A stretch of 64,000 nucleotides of DNA from Membranipora membranacea (GCA_914767715.1 OU612072.1:20026001-20090000), one strand, 5' to 3'. Counted from the stretch's first letter, positions 46,278-60,139 are shown. The notes: a model not told the origin generated them from the letters alone. Program-made: numbers and translations.

Positions 46278-47247
46278 ACAACCAAATAACAAAACGCTAC
46301 CATAAAATCCATATAATATTATCTGATAAAAGGGCAGAACGAAGACAGATACTCCTTCTCGGAAGCAGGTTTGACTGACATGCTTGTACATGATGCCTTT
46401 CCTTTCATGAAAAACTGCAAGACTTGCAATATACTTGGCTTTTTAGATATTCCTCTAATAAGTGTAACATCAGGATTTTCTTTCTTATACAAGAACTATG
46501 GTCAGCCTGTTTCGTTACCTGTATGTACAAATAAGAGCAGCTGACTAAATCCTCCAAAATATGGCATATTTGTAAGCTAACTATCCATAGAGGTATACGT
46601 TATACTTAAGACCACCTAATATTTTCATGTGATCTGTAATGTTTCTAGATTGATATTAATTGCTACTAAGCATCATCATTTTATATGATATATATCTATT
46701 CTTTATTTTTTTGCCTCCATCCTGCGCATAATTTGGACAGGTTGACGCAGACTGCTCTGCACCTAGAGCTGATAGTGGTGTGTACTATTTCCAATATTTT
46801 GGTTGTATTCTAAGCCCTCATTGTCTTATACCAATTCAAGTATTTAAAACTGTGAAAAATAATAATAAATGTCCCTTCATCATTTTATAGTAAAATCATA
46901 TATAATTCTCAGCCTCTCTACTTCAACATAAATATCGTTTGATAATTTTCATCTTAAAAACTTTAGTGATGAGAGATACACTAATAAGTAGTTTGTTGTG
47001 TCAATATTCACCTAAGTAATGTTATGAGGATATAATTTAGTAATTTTGATGAGACATTATCTCTCACAGCTATCACACAGTGTCAGTCAGGGCCATAGAG
47101 TTGGTAGCTGTAAAACAGTATCAGATGTCAATTCAGAAATATCACAGCACCCATAATGATGCACAATGTTTTGGATAGAGGTAAGGTAATGTCAAAGACC
47201 GATCCGAATATCAACATATCATATACCGTTGGAAAGCTGCCGAGCTA
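46278..47247. other. 3' flank of the caspase gene; no gene seen
   Basis: AT-rich. AATAATAAATG near 46,860 contains an AATAAA-type signal that could serve the caspase mRNA. Nothing else is supported. Confidence 0.4.
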
Positions 47248-48152
47248 CTGAAAATGAATACCTGAACCAAAACTTGATTCGATGACGTTGTGTCATTTTA
47301 GGGAGGAAATGAGGCTGAAAACGCTCTTTTTGTCGATGCAGGTTGAAAATTCAAATTAATTGCAAGAAATTTCAAATCAGGTGGAATGTATACTTAGAGA
47401 TTGCGTTCATCGTAAAATTTGATTTTCTTTGATATATGACTAGTCTAAATTGACCTTTTATGTCACGCCATACAACGCATTTTTTTGTGAAGCCGTGAAA
47501 ATATGTGAAATTTCAATCATTAATTCACAACAGATCATAGGCTCGAATCAAAATTAATTAAGATTTTCTCTTAGAGCATTCTTCAAATGTCGTAGAAATT
47601 GACTTTCAAAAAACAAGCTTGCATATTGCAGTGACAGTAGACTCTCGAATACGGCTAATATTTTTGCCGCCCTTGCATAGCGTCAAACATGCTGTCCAAA
47701 TAACCATTATTGTGGCCAAACAAAGTTTTTTTGAAAGTTCTCACATATGAAGCCGCTTTCATTAACCATGGTGCACACAGGAAATGCTAACATCACTTTC
47801 CACTGCATCTTCATTTTTCTTGAATTTAATGCAAAAGAATGCCAAAAACAGCTATTTTTAGTGACTTTTGAGGTCTTTTTGAGGACTTTTGAGGCGGTTT
47901 TTGGCATTCTTTTGCGTTAAATTCAAGAAAAATGAAGATCAAAAAGTCAATTTAGACTAGTCATATATCAGATAAAAACAAATTTTATGATGAATGCAAT
48001 CTCTAAGTATACATTCCGAATGTTTTGAAATTCTTTGCAATTAATTTGACTCCTCCATCTGCATTGACAATAACAGCGGTTTTTGCCTCATTTCCTCCCT
48101 AAAATGACACAACGTCATCGAATCAAGTTTTTGTTCAGGTATTCATTTTCAG
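47248..48152. repeat. Long imperfect hairpin with one arm interrupted
   Basis: The right arm is continuous (47,897-48,152). The left arm is in two parts (47,248-47,459 and 47,809-47,849), separated by about 349 nt. Shared landmarks are CTGAAAATGAATACCTGAAC with GTTCAGGTATTCATTTTCAG, and ATGACTAGTCTAAATTGAC with its inverse. Mismatches amount to roughly one in eight. It resembles a foldback or MITE-type element. Confidence 0.75.
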
Positions 48153-48168
48153 CACAAAAATCGGCACC

Positions 48169-48176
48169 TATATAAA
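48169..48176 (+). promoter_or_regulatory. TATA box candidate
   Basis: CTATATAAAGG lies 17 nt past the hairpin arm. A possible start would be near 48,200, and a GTGAGT donor lies near 48,350. It may drive the retrotransposon-like unit downstream. Confidence 0.4.
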
Positions 48177-48616
48177 GGCCGAAATTTTGAACAGTAAATT
48201 AGTACAGTTTAATTCTTTGAGCAGCACAGTCAACTTTTTACATAGCTAGTAAAAGACATTATATTTCGATTTAATAAATGCTAGCTTTAGATCAGAGATC
48301 TTTGTTGGAACGCTAAAACTAAAGTGGAGTCTAAGGACCAATATATACTGTGAGTATCATTTGAATTACATTATTATTTTTTTATAAGTATCAAGACAAT
48401 AAATAATAACTTTAGTGAATATACTGTTGTAATTGATTTCTACGCATATAGTAATTGGCAAAGTAATTAGGGACAGTTCATCAGGTACTCAGACGTTAGG
48501 TCATATTCACTAAGAGTTTATAAGGCAATTTTGCAATCAACTAAAGTAAGTCGTTGTTAATTGTTACTATAACAACACTCTGAAACAGGATTCAAAATTA
48601 ACTTTAGGAGATTTAA

Positions 48617-48800
48617 TCATTGTGACCCACCATAAACGCAGGTATTTCACGTAGGTGCTCATATCAAAGTCGGAAATCATTGTGACCCACCATAAAACGC
48701 ATGCAATTCGCATTGGTGCTCATATCAAGTCGGAAATCATTGTGACCCACAGTTAAACGCAGTTAATTCGCGTCTGTGATCATATCAAGTCGGAAATCAT
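48617..48800 (+). repeat. Three tandem units of about 60 nt
   Basis: Each starts ATCATTGTGACCCAC and ends CATATCAAGTCGGAA. Unit 1 has one extra base near its end. They lie between the TATA candidate and the LINE-3 RT. Confidence 0.8.
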
Positions 48801-49769
48801 TTAGAAGTATCATTGGGAACTATTGTTAAGGCAGAACATAATTAATATGTATTCATATTTGTTTTAAAGAAGTAGGACGCTACCGATTTAAGATAAGATA
48901 CCTCTAATCTGTGAAACATTAATTCAACATTGAATATAGAATTTGAACATCAATTTTAGAGTGACCACAGACTGATACCTCTTTCCTTCACTAGAAATTG
49001 GGTTGGAGTCTTTAGCTAATTTAACTTGGCTAAGAGGCCTGTGATACTGATACACCGCCTTGATTACCTGATTGGGCCTCCAGACACTATACAGAGATCA
49101 AGTAGGTGCTCCTAATTAAAATCAGTCACCTAAGTTGAATAACAAAAATATCAAACGTACCTGAACACATTCATAAATAGTGATTGTGTCATATTAACAT
49201 CTAAGGATAATATTGACTTTGTGGTGTAAGAGCATTGTCTCGAAACTCATCAAGAGTTTTACTGTTAGAACAAGACAGGGGTCTTAGCAGGTTATCGGCA
49301 GGAACCTTTCTTAAACAACTTGAAGGCAACTTCTAGTGAAGCTAAGAAGAGGTCAGGCTCAATAACAACCCCGTAGTAAATTGCTTTGTGGAGTAGTGGG
49401 AACCAGCTGTTCGTCATTAGAAATTAATAAGTTAAATACCTCGTACTCACCAGAGTGCTAGCATTACCAATTCGAACCACGTTTTAATAGATTTGAGCGA
49501 TCTTGTCTTTCTTCAGTGCATGAAAGAGGAGGTAACTCCAAATTAGAACTTCAAATATATTACACAATAAGGTGACATTTTGAAGTGTCCGGAGTGCAAG
49601 ATTTAAAACCATAACTACAAACATAGTTAGAACCAATTTATAAGTAGGACGGTTATAGAACAACTATACATACTAATAATACACGGCATTTACTTTGGTA
49701 TAGGATAGGACGACAATTTCTGTTCCTCACAGCATATACCCTCTTAAAGTTTTCGTCAATCCAATTCAC
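48801..49769. other. No gene seen upstream of LINE-3
   Basis: Stop-rich sequence. It may be the 5' part of the element whose RT follows, but I see no motif to prove it. Confidence 0.35.
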
Positions 49770-50440
49770 GTACAGAAACCTCTGGGGTGCCCCAGGGAAG
49801 CGTTCTTGGACAGTTATTACTTCTAAACTACATAAACGATATGCCTACCCGTATAACATCAAGCACGTTAAAGCTTTTCGCCGATGATTCTTTACTATAC
49901 CGACCAATCGAGAATAACGCTGATATTGCAACATTCCAGTCCGTCCTGGATTCCTTGGTTACTTGGTCTAAGGACTCCCAGATCAATTTCAATGTTAAAA
50001 AATGTCAACACATGCGAATTACTAGGCAGCCTCAATCCTCTTATCCTGATGTTTATTATAAGTCCTCTCAACCAGTAACCACAGTTAATGAAGTTAAATA
50101 TCTAGGGGTTATTATAGACGAGATGCCCTCGTTTGATAGTCATATTGTAGATATTTGTAGCAGAGCCAACAGAACTCTACTCATGCTTATGCGTAATCTT
50201 GAGAAAGCAAGAACAAAAACCCGTCTATTAGCATACAAAACGTTATGTAGACCAAAACTTGAATATACCTCCGATACGTGGTCTCTCCATCTATTAAAAC
50301 ATAAAAACCTCATTGAAGCTATTAATAGGAAAGCTAAGTTAGCCCAATCAAAAAAACAATGAAGTCATAGTGAGATCATGTGGGAAATGATGAGAATTGA
50401 CACTGTACACGATTATGATAAGAAATTTATGGTCGACCAA
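49770..50440 (+). mobile_element. LINE-3 reverse transcriptase fragment
   Basis: A 191-codon open frame from 49,787 with PQGSVLGQLLLLNYINDMP (RT motif B), KLFADDSLLYR (motif C, catalytic DD intact), VKKCQHMRI and VKYLGVIID (motifs D and E). Upstream RT motifs and an endonuclease are absent, so it is 5' truncated. The sequence is unlike LINE-1 and LINE-2 and lies on the opposite strand from LINE-1. Reading continues past the stop at 50,362 with decayed C-terminal sequence. Confidence 0.85.
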
Positions 50441-50965
50441 GATAGTGTCTTGCTAATCGCCTTATCGATCACAATGTGTCAGAAATCGATCATCTAAACC
50501 AACAAATTGTGAAATGTCAGGCATTGACCATTAGTTTTATACTAAATAGGGACCACTGGTGGGTTGCATAACCTAACTATACTGAATAATACAGCGAGAG
50601 CGGGCATATGCGTTTTATAGTAGTCGTCAGCCCATGCTTGATAATTAGTCTTAATTTATAAATTTTCGTCTGCTTCCTTTGAGGAGGGTATAGTTTTTAC
50701 TCAACTTAGTTAAACAGGCGCGAGTCACTCGTTTAGTGTGCTGTCAAAATTAGAGCCAAATATGCATCCAAATTTCAATAAGAGTGAAACTTCCCCTCAT
50801 TGTCGACAAACATACACATCATAGATGAATTCAGTTAAAAAAATTACTAGCAGCAGGTCCTTTCAACTTATTAAGACAAAAAGACGCTAGGAGACGGGAT
50901 TGACATTTTCAGTGTTTTGGAAATCTTTGTCTAATTTCAATTTACAATACTTATCAAGGCTGGAC
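50441..50965. other. No gene seen
   Basis: AT-rich, stop-rich sequence between LINE-3 and the small secreted-protein gene. Confidence 0.45.
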
Positions 50966-51657
50966 TCATCCCATAGGTGCACATGAAGAGTATCCCACAG
51001 TGCATCTCTGGATCTTCCAAAAAATCAGTAGCGACAAACATTGACCTAATTTATTTGAGATTGAGGGTCTGTTGCATTGTGAGGCCTGCACATTATAAAA
51101 GAGTTTGTACTTACAATTTGGTTGATGTTTGTATTTGACGACAGAATTGCTCTTTGTTTTGTGAGGTAGCGATGTAGGTATTGAGTTCTGAATGATGAAA
51201 TGGAATGGATTCTCTATTAGCCTGACTTTGGGTCTGTTCGTCTCATCAGACCCGGAGTTATGTCTCTGTATTCGAAACGACTGAGCGTAGTGAGCCTGTA
51301 AAAAAGACAACTCTAATAACATTATCATAGAACACTGTTAGAAAATTCATGACTTTAATTTCTCTGAGCCTTCCACAAAGGAGTACTCCTTGCTTCGGTG
51401 TATCAAACTTTTATCTGTTCATTGTGGGTCTTCAGAGATAAGGAGTTGTATGTACTTTGAACCGCCTGTTGGTTCCTTCATTAAAGAGTAACTACAAATA
51501 ATTACCCAATTGCAGAGCCTCAAAAAATGTATAAAGACAACTTCTAAATAAAGTGATGTTAAGTGTAAGATTCCATAAAACTTACAAAAAATATAACTGT
51601 AATAAATAGGATATCTGTGAGCTTCACCGAGCACCGTGTTGACATGTATTGAGCCAT
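50966..51657 (-). CDS. Small predicted secreted protein, three exons
   Basis: Exons: 51,657-51,586 (ATG to GTAAGT donor), 51,295-51,115 (acceptor TTTTTTACAG, donor GTAAGT), 51,045-50,966 (acceptor AAATTAG, weak). Phases join, giving about 110 residues. Residues 1-24 contain a short charged start and a hydrophobic run (ILFITVIFF), consistent with a signal peptide. The middle is polar and basic (RIQRHNSGSDETNRPK, LPHKTKSNSV). The last exon adds CQC, RCTVGYSSCAPMG, so Cys are clustered at the C-terminus. I do not recognise a family. A propeptide or small cysteine-stabilised ligand would fit, but that is inference. Confidence 0.5.
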
Positions 51658-51874
51658 TTTATGATTCTTTATTTTGTGGGATTTTCGCTGATGATCGCTA
51701 TGTGTAGCTGGTGATGATTCTTCTACGCTGAAGTATGATATCCGAGTTTTTTCAAAAAATTTAAGTTCCTCTTATGAAATGATTATCTCAAAACGTCAGA
51801 GTTGTATGAATGCTGGACCAGTTGGTTTGCCTGAATGTTCAGTAATAATTTTATCCACACAGCATTACTGTGTT

Positions 51875-51882
51875 TATATAAG
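51875..51882 (+). promoter_or_regulatory. TATA box candidate with a possible non-coding first exon
   Basis: TTTATATAAGAGC on the + strand; a start near 51,905 and a donor ACAG|GTATGT at 51,935 follow. This would be a promoter divergent from the small secreted-protein gene. I could not find a convincing coding exon downstream. An acceptor at 53,188 opens about 42 codons to 53,318, but that is weak. Confidence 0.4.
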
Positions 51883-51935
51883 AGCAGAGTTTTCTTTACA
51901 TCACATATTATTATCAGAAACTACATTATAACAGG

Positions 51936-54900
51936 TATGTATTAATTAACACTTCAAAAGGATTCAAATCATGTCCAATCAGCATTCGTAGATTGACGGA
52001 ATTTTGACATTACAAGGTATAGCCTCAGATCTGACACTGTCATTCTGACCAGTGCGGGTGTCAGACAGAACCCCGGGTATGAAATAAAACCAGTGTAAAC
52101 CATAAAGATGAGCTGATAAAGTTGTAAAAATAGTTCCGCTGCCAATTATTTATGCTGCCAGCAAAATTATCATTCGTACAAAACCATCACATTTCTCAAT
52201 TTCCATATAAATCGACACCCCTCCCGACATCAATTAGGAAATCGTAGATACTAGGGCAATAAATTCCTATCACTTAGCTGTCAATTCTGACATACCAAAC
52301 AGGTAGCTTGCTACAAAAATATAAATACAGAATACGTAATTCTGCATATTTCAAATAGCCTTATGTCTATATTTACATAAATGAATCACAAGGGAGTAAT
52401 TAGCTAATCTAAGGAGGTATTTAGATTGAGACTTCAATTTTGTCATAGCGTCTACTCAAATTAGGGCTGCACAGTTTTTTACCAAACTTTTAAGTAGTTA
52501 TTTTACAACATTTAATAACATTGACTAAATACTGAATAATTACGAAACCGCATCTCCTATAATTCTCAATTCATTATCTTTATGGTCCCATGGATTTCAC
52601 ATCGACTTTAGCGGTTATTGGATCATGGAAATAGCGTTGGTTCCATTTTCGTAGGTATCAGTTTCTGTTTTGGAGTGGATGAATGGACGGCATCAATACC
52701 TATGATGTCAGGAGGCCCAAGTTAAATATTCATGGCCATCTGACCTTTTTGGATTTTTTCATCATGGAAGCCGTAAGCAATGATTAGAATTGAGTATGGA
52801 CACCTGCATTCAAAGCAGGAAATCGATCCACGGAAATGGATGAAATGAACTCTCCGAGAGTTATCATCAATGGGCTGGTCTGTTGCTCTCATTGAAAATT
52901 TCAAGTTTGACAAAAAGGTATGCTAAGTTTGTGTCAATATAGAACTTAATAAAATGATTTAAAATGAAACATAAATGAATAGCTGCGCAGCTCTACCTTT
53001 GTTTTATTAATAAGTTTTGAGAGGAGTGGAGATAATACCCGGACATAATCAGGATATATATGACTAACTCTGCCGGTGTGGTAGAGTACAGAAATGAAAC
53101 AGGAACAATTGCAGTGTGCTTGGCTCAGATTTCTTATTCACTCTAAAGTGCAGTATGTTGGATTGATGTGCGTTTTATTTATTTTTAGATGTCGACCCCT
53201 CTTGGTTGGAAGGTGGCCCGCTTATCTCCCTAGTATTGACCAGGATACAAAGTTAAATCAGGAAATATCCGACCAGGATGTTACTGTGACCCCTTCTCAT
53301 TATATAATACTGAGATAGAAGTGATGTTGTATTAACCAGACTTATTTTGATATACGGTGACGGAATTGCTGCATTTGACCGATCTGACTGTTATTGTATT
53401 TAATAATTTTTATTTTTATGTACAGTGAGCATCTCAAAAACAATTTTGCACACACTTACCCAAATTCACAGTCTATCGGCGATGTCTTGGAAGTTGTACC
53501 TCTTGTTTTTATAAAATATCGGCATGGCGAGCTTAATAATATCCTCAGACAGCGATGATAAACTCTCACCGAACTAAACCAAACCATGTTCCTGGCTCTA
53601 GGACATTCTGATTATGCAGCTGGCTTCTAATGAAATATGCATTGTTGGAGTATGGTAAAATTGGCCGCACCCATAGTCATTCCTGAATCAGTACTTGCCC
53701 ACCACTGCCTTGGCTAGGTCTTTGCGGAATGGGACTCAACTTACCGAAGGCCAACTATAAATTTGCAATGAAAATATCCCTTCCTTATGAATTAACTGAT
53801 ATACTGAGTTCCGTTAGGTTGGGTTGGGGTACATGGATCAGCTCGCAGACTATCGGGCCCGGCAATCATTCTCAATAGCAGATTAATCTCTCCGTGTTTT
53901 AAGCTTGTATGGTCTCAGGCCAGGGGGGTCACCCTCCCACCCTCCGTTATCAGCCTGTTGTAAATACAAACTTTTGCATCTGCAGTGCAAATAAAATAGA
54001 GCATTTCAATCCTAGATGCTTTGTTTGACAGAAACTACTTAATTTTACTCAACAGCAGCTATGGGATGACGGCATGCTTTCTTTCCGGCAGCTCTAAACA
54101 CAGCATATACAATGGTCAATTGTTACATAGCAGGTTATATATATTTATATATATATATTATATATATCACCTTGTTGTATATTAACGTAGTCAGCAATGT
54201 GGTCTGTTGGGTATTGTCTAGCTGTAGTGTCAATTCAGTGTAGAATTCTTCAGTATGCTGTCAGCAACCTGCTGTGGAATGTCAGGAATTACCATCGTTA
54301 CTGATAGTAGCAGAGGGACATATCCATCTACTGTATAACCTCAGTAACCAGCCTATCTGGAATGGCTATACCCATCAGTTGTTCTAAGAAGTAAAAAAGA
54401 CATTTCCCTTTTATTTCATTGTTTAATTCAATTTAATTTAATTTTAATTTAATTCAAGTTTATAATTAAGCCTCAACCTTGGTTGTTGAGTCGATTGTTT
54501 GAGCAAGTAGATGGGGAATAATATTGGCGGTCCAGCGCCTGAGATCTTGTAGATGCATTGGTGTCAGAAAGGTGCTAGACTACAGTTGCTTTCGCTACAA
54601 GTCTGCAGACCATCCAAAAAATCCTTCACTGGAAACAGTGTGTCATGGAAATTAACAATCGTGACCTCAAGAGTTTGATTTTGGGATCCTCGATGAGTGC
54701 ATATTAGTAGATATACAGTACTGACCTACTTCCTTGTCGGAAATTAGTCCTATTATGAAATATCAATAGTAGCATATAATAAAACACCTGTGTGGCCCAG
54801 TCAAACACTATAAGACACAGCGCCTAACACAGGAGTGGCATGCCATCTCTACTGTAACAGGGGTGTATTGCAAATATCCCGGATCCCCAGATGATCTTCG

Positions 54901-55600
54901 ATTGAAGTATCGCCTGAAGTTGAGATGTGACTCATCCATGAATTTTAAATCTCTTTCCAGCTTTTTTATAATCAATTTATTTTCACTCACATTTCTTATC
55001 ATTGGTATAAAGTTGGGAGACAATGTTACAATACACCCCTGCCTGGGCTGTTATTACCATTTCCCTTACGGACATTAGGATATGTGTAGAAAATTTTCTA
55101 AGCATTCTATTCTGTCAAGCCTAAACAATGAATTTATTAATAACCAAGTAAAATATGTATAAATCAAACATTTGACTGCTAGTTTTATAAGAACAAAGAG
55201 GCCTTCATTGTATGGATGTATCGCAATCGTGTTTGGAATTTGTGAAACTCTTTCAGTATCTGTTCTTTTGCTTGAGTATGAAACTTTACGCATTTGTTTA
55301 GACAACTCACACATGTTTGAAGGGCCAAGCTTGCACTATGAATACAGGGCTGTACTAATGTACCAGTATCTTTCCATTTTAAAACACCAGTACCTGATAT
55401 CTTTGGGAATACAGAGTTTGTCAAGGTTTTACTTTGTGACTGTTATCACTTATTTCCTGCTGTTATTCTGGGTTTCTGGGATCATTGCATCATATTACCC
55501 CCATACAAACTAATGATGTTGAAATCAAATAATAGTAAAAACACAAAAGAAGGAAGTTGTCATTGCTAAGCAAGCAGGCTGAATGATGATTAAGTGAGCA
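51936..55600. other. No supported gene
   Basis: AT-rich, with a TA run at about 54,140-54,165. Several short open frames on both strands lack family resemblance and paired splice sites. Confidence 0.4.
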
Positions 55601-55605
55601 TGCAA

Positions 55606-55661
55606 GGGAGGGAGGGAGGGAGGGAGGGAGGGACGGAGGGACGGACGGAGGGAGGGACGGA
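55606..55661. repeat. GGGA/GGAC tetranucleotide microsatellite
   Basis: About 14 units of GGGA with GGAC interruptions in the right half. Confidence 0.9.
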
Positions 55662-58217
55662 GCCCACCGGTGACTATAGCTTCACCTCAGTGCAGCTGTC
55701 ATGTATGATTGCGGAAAATGCTGACTTGTCAGAATTACACTCAGTTTATTATCTGACAGATTAATTTTGTGAATATTTTTTCCCAGCTGAGATCACATTA
55801 TTTTAGATCTCCCTTGTACTACCATCATCTCTATATTTTTCTACAAGGTTGTTCATTGACCCACAATGCTATAACTGTTTTGTTCAAATAGAAATAATCG
55901 AGAAGGATATGAACTAAAAATAGCGATCCTAAAGAAAGTATCTCCAAATATAATCTTCAGAGCATCTCAAGAGTCCAATTATTGAGACCGAGAAGCTGGT
56001 TGCTTTGTAAATACTTCTCTGTGGGTTTAATGTAACTGATTAACCAAAAAGACTCTCTATCTAAGAGTCTGGCCACTTTATAATAGTTCCTGGTACGGTG
56101 TTGACTGTGGGTATTTTTTATTACGACGCTTATCTCCATATCCTGTAATGCAACATGAGAGAGTACTGATATCCGGCTTTAGGATGCAGTGTTTTCTAAT
56201 CGGTTACCCACAGTGATATCATGTGCTAGATATCACTGCTCCTTTCCTCGCGTAACACGAACACCAAGGTGTACAATAAATCATTTTTGAAGATGGTTTT
56301 CTGGTGAAATAACGGTTGATGACTGATATTGTAATACCCTACTGATGCTATGAAACCCATGCAGGCATGTAGGCAAAATAAAAAGAGCGGCACCTCTTTG
56401 ACAGAATATGGTTGATGATCAGCTCAGGACAACCATCTCTTCAAGAAATACATATAAGTTGATCTGGGAGGGAAATTTCAGGGGGATATATGTTAACTGT
56501 TTGTGTAGCTGACGGTTAATCTGTTCCAGAATACCAAATTCTTGCGCATATAAAGCCGAATTGAGCGTTAGAAACCATCACTTCAACTAAAAAGAGTGTA
56601 CGATTATTTTGAAAGTGAGTTGGGGCGAGGAAATGTACTGCTATTAAATAGAGCATATCACATATCAAACTGTACTGACAACCATACATTTCATTAACTT
56701 CAGATATAGAACTAAAACTCCAGTGTATTTTCTCTCTCCAGGTATTTATGATCTCACACCATTCATATTCCTGTAAAAGATGATGATAGATACTAATGGC
56801 AATCATTTCAAAACAGCAGATTGTAATTATTACTATCTATACACTTTGTATAGAATCAAAGTATCATTACGTATTTATGTGGACAGCAATTCAATCTTTA
56901 TTGAATAAAATTCTAATTTTGGTTTTGATGGCTGTGCATTACTACTCTTCTCATTCACACCAGCTGATAACTGTTAAAATATTCAGAAAACATTTATATA
57001 TTAACGACTCCATTGGCATCAATTGCCCATCAGCGAAAAGCATCAACCAATTGTGTCTTCCTCATTCTTATGGATATATTGAGGTTATGGGGAGTTGTGC
57101 TCTCAGAGGAAAAGAGGGTATAACTTCGTCAATCTTTTAAATACTCCAATAGAGAGAGGACGTTGTTGGTATAAAAATATGGCATTGTTTGTCACTCACA
57201 GCATCTTAGAAAATGCATGGTGAGGTAGGGGTGTACCTTGAGGAATATGATCCCTGGGAACAAAATGTCGCAAATACTTAATAATCATGCCTGAATCTTG
57301 AAATGTACCATCATTAATAAAATCCTGGGTTCACACTTAATCCTTCCTCCCTCTATAGGAAGGTTGGGAAATACCCGGGTACAGGTAGTTCGTCAGGGTT
57401 TAGGAAAATTAGAAAGACTTACAGTATTAACACTGCATTGTGGGATACTATATTACTATGATATATGGTGTAGGAAGTGGAAATGGTTGTGGTTTACATT
57501 TTGTACTGCACCTATGTTGTGCAAACAGCAGGGGCTGTGCAGCGAGGCCTATTACCACCAAACTACAATGACTGGCGGCACCGGAAATGAGCTTAGTTTA
57601 CTCAGATCACTACTTGCTCCGATGTTGGCTTTAACGTGCCTATCAATATATCTAACTCCAAAAAAATGCTTCATCCTCTACTGTATTAGGAATTGTGTTA
57701 CATTGTAAAATGCACCATTCGTATTATTGAATAGCAGTGGATGAACCCTTGTCACCCGGCTTCATAAGGGCCACAGCTATTTTTTTGCAGCTGCGCATCA
57801 AGCCTACAGTTCATGCGGATAAGACCATCAATACATGCCTGATAAGAGTAGAACAGTAATAATATGATTCAGGATAAATTTGGAAAATAATTTGATGGGT
57901 TGTATGTCTTGCATATGGGCTAAAGCATGAAGGTCGAGGGTTTAATACACAATGATTAGGAACTTACTGTACCCTGTTTCAGTTGAAGGCCAGTTGGAGA
58001 ATACCTAGATACAAGCAGTCACTCAGGGTACATTTTACCATTTTTCTTTCTTGACTCTACCATTTTTGAATTTTTAACAATGTAACCTGGTAAAGTGTAC
58101 TTGCAGGATATTTATGATAAGAGTGTCAATTACTTTGCGGCTGGAGTCCTAAATATTGGTGACGTGAGAAGGTCTTATCAATGCCAAGTGCGCAACACAG
58201 CACCCTATTAAAAGTCA
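55662..58217. other. No supported gene
   Basis: AT-rich with scattered short frames. Nothing with a recognisable domain. Confidence 0.4.
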
Positions 58218-58988
58218 TGCTTGTTCTACATAGGTTCCAAATATTCACCGCTCATGGCTAGATGCGTCAAACATTTGATAAGAGAACCTTTCACTGGATA
58301 TTTTTGAATACTGTTGCACTAGTTTCTATTGTAAATATTGCATTGTCATTAATACAGACAATATGCGGTCTCATGGTCGATAATTCACAATACATAACCA
58401 GATGGCGACGATTTGATAAAAGCACGCAATTCACCTTTCACTGCATGTAGCCAAATATAGAGGTCCTGGGACTGTGTCTTAGAAGGGAATTAATTGATAC
58501 ATGACAACAGCACTGTGATGTTATCATAGCCTGCATGCGCCTATGAATATATCACACATTAACCTTACATCTCAGACCAATAGTTAGCTACTTGGCCTCC
58601 TGTTTTATGATTTGAATTACACTATGTGCATCGCTTGTATAATAGAAGGACAGAGTGGGCGAAGCCAAGTCAAAAGTAAACGGAGACAAGACTATACAGT
58701 CAATGCATGTAGGACAGCTAAGGGTAAAATTCACACTTCTTGTTCTACATCAGTTCTAAATAATATGTAACCACTTATGGCTAAATGCGTCAATCATTTG
58801 ATAAGAGAACCTTTCACTGCTTGTTATTGAATATTGTTGACACAGGTTTCTCTTATCAATGTAAATATTGCAAGGTCAGTAAGACATACAAATCCAGGTC
58901 TCATGATCAAACATAATATATATAACCAGATGGTCACACAACTGATAAGAGCACCCAATTAACCACTAACTGCTTGTGGCTGAATATA
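58218..58988 (+). repeat. Two direct copies of a 245-nt repeat
   Basis: Copies at about 58,218-58,460 and 58,738-58,988, about 520 nt apart. Both share CTTGTTCTACAT, ATTTGATAAGAGAACCTTTC and end in a common AATATAG. Identity is around 75 percent. No coding signal. Confidence 0.7.
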
Positions 58989-60139
58989 GTTAATGTATTA
59001 TTATGTTATTGGCTTTGGCTCAACAAACCACTGAATTGACTGCCGGATTCGTGATGGAAAAAAGACTGCTAAGATGGCCATCCGTAATTCAATTTTTTGA
59101 AGAGGGAATCAATATTTTTGTAACCTTGACAACATGATAGCGCCTGGTGGATATAAACCAATATTACATTATGACAGAAAGGTTACGCTGCTGGTGAAAT
59201 GTTACTAGCTACGCCAACACACCTGCTCAAATGCTGCTGAGGCAATGTGGCTCTTTAGAAACACACAGAAAGGCTAGCATATCAACAACTGCAGATATTT
59301 TTGGTCTCAAAAAAACCTTGAGGAAAAAATATTTTAATTAGTAATTTTTATTAAACAAATATGGTAAGAATCAAAACTTGAAGCCTAGCCCTAGTTTTTT
59401 TGGAAGTTTTACAGAGTGGAGAATCGTAGCTGGATGATACGATAAAAAGTAGAACAATGCATGTAATATAGCAAGGTTTATGTAAGGTAATGTAATAAGG
59501 AACCAAGGGGGAGGAGTGAAGCTCAGAAGCGAACCCCGGGGTTTAAGCCCCCCCCCCCCTCCGTAAACTCCTCAGAAATTAAATGTTTACTCAGGATAAT
59601 CAGGATAATTCATAAATAATTGTCCCTAATATAAACTTAAACTTAGAGCTCACTGAATTATCAGCAGCATGGTTCATCCAGTTCCTCTTTCTTGTTATAC
59701 CATCATCGGAATTTAAGTGAAGCAGCCAACATTTATTTCTGACTTTATTAGACACAGGAATCTGTTTTCTCATTGTAGCTCTTATTGTGGAGACATGAAG
59801 AGGTCAGCATCAACTCAGCATAAGCGCCAGCTTTAGTCTTTCTCGGGTAAACCAGCCTAAGAGTTCAGAAAACATAACAAATCAATTGAATGCTGAATAT
59901 TTTGTGATTCGATTTAATGTTTGAGCGAGTATATTCATAAGGTAACCATTCTGTCTTGATTTGTATTACTTACTTATAATAATTTGTGAAGAGCATGTTT
60001 TTTCATATGATCGGCAGCATGCTAAAATGATCATGTGACCTAATCTAGTGGTCACATATTATAAGGGGAAGACTCAGCCTAACAAGAACACAGCATACAT
60101 TTTTTGATTAATTTTAATATTACAATAAATCTGTATCCC
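58989..60139. other. No supported gene
   Basis: AT-rich; contains a C homopolymer near 59,550. It forms the 3' flank of the minus-strand NHL gene. Confidence 0.4.

Noticed and set aside
48617-48800. CRISPR-like array
   Set aside because: Units are directly adjacent with no unique spacers, in an animal genome.
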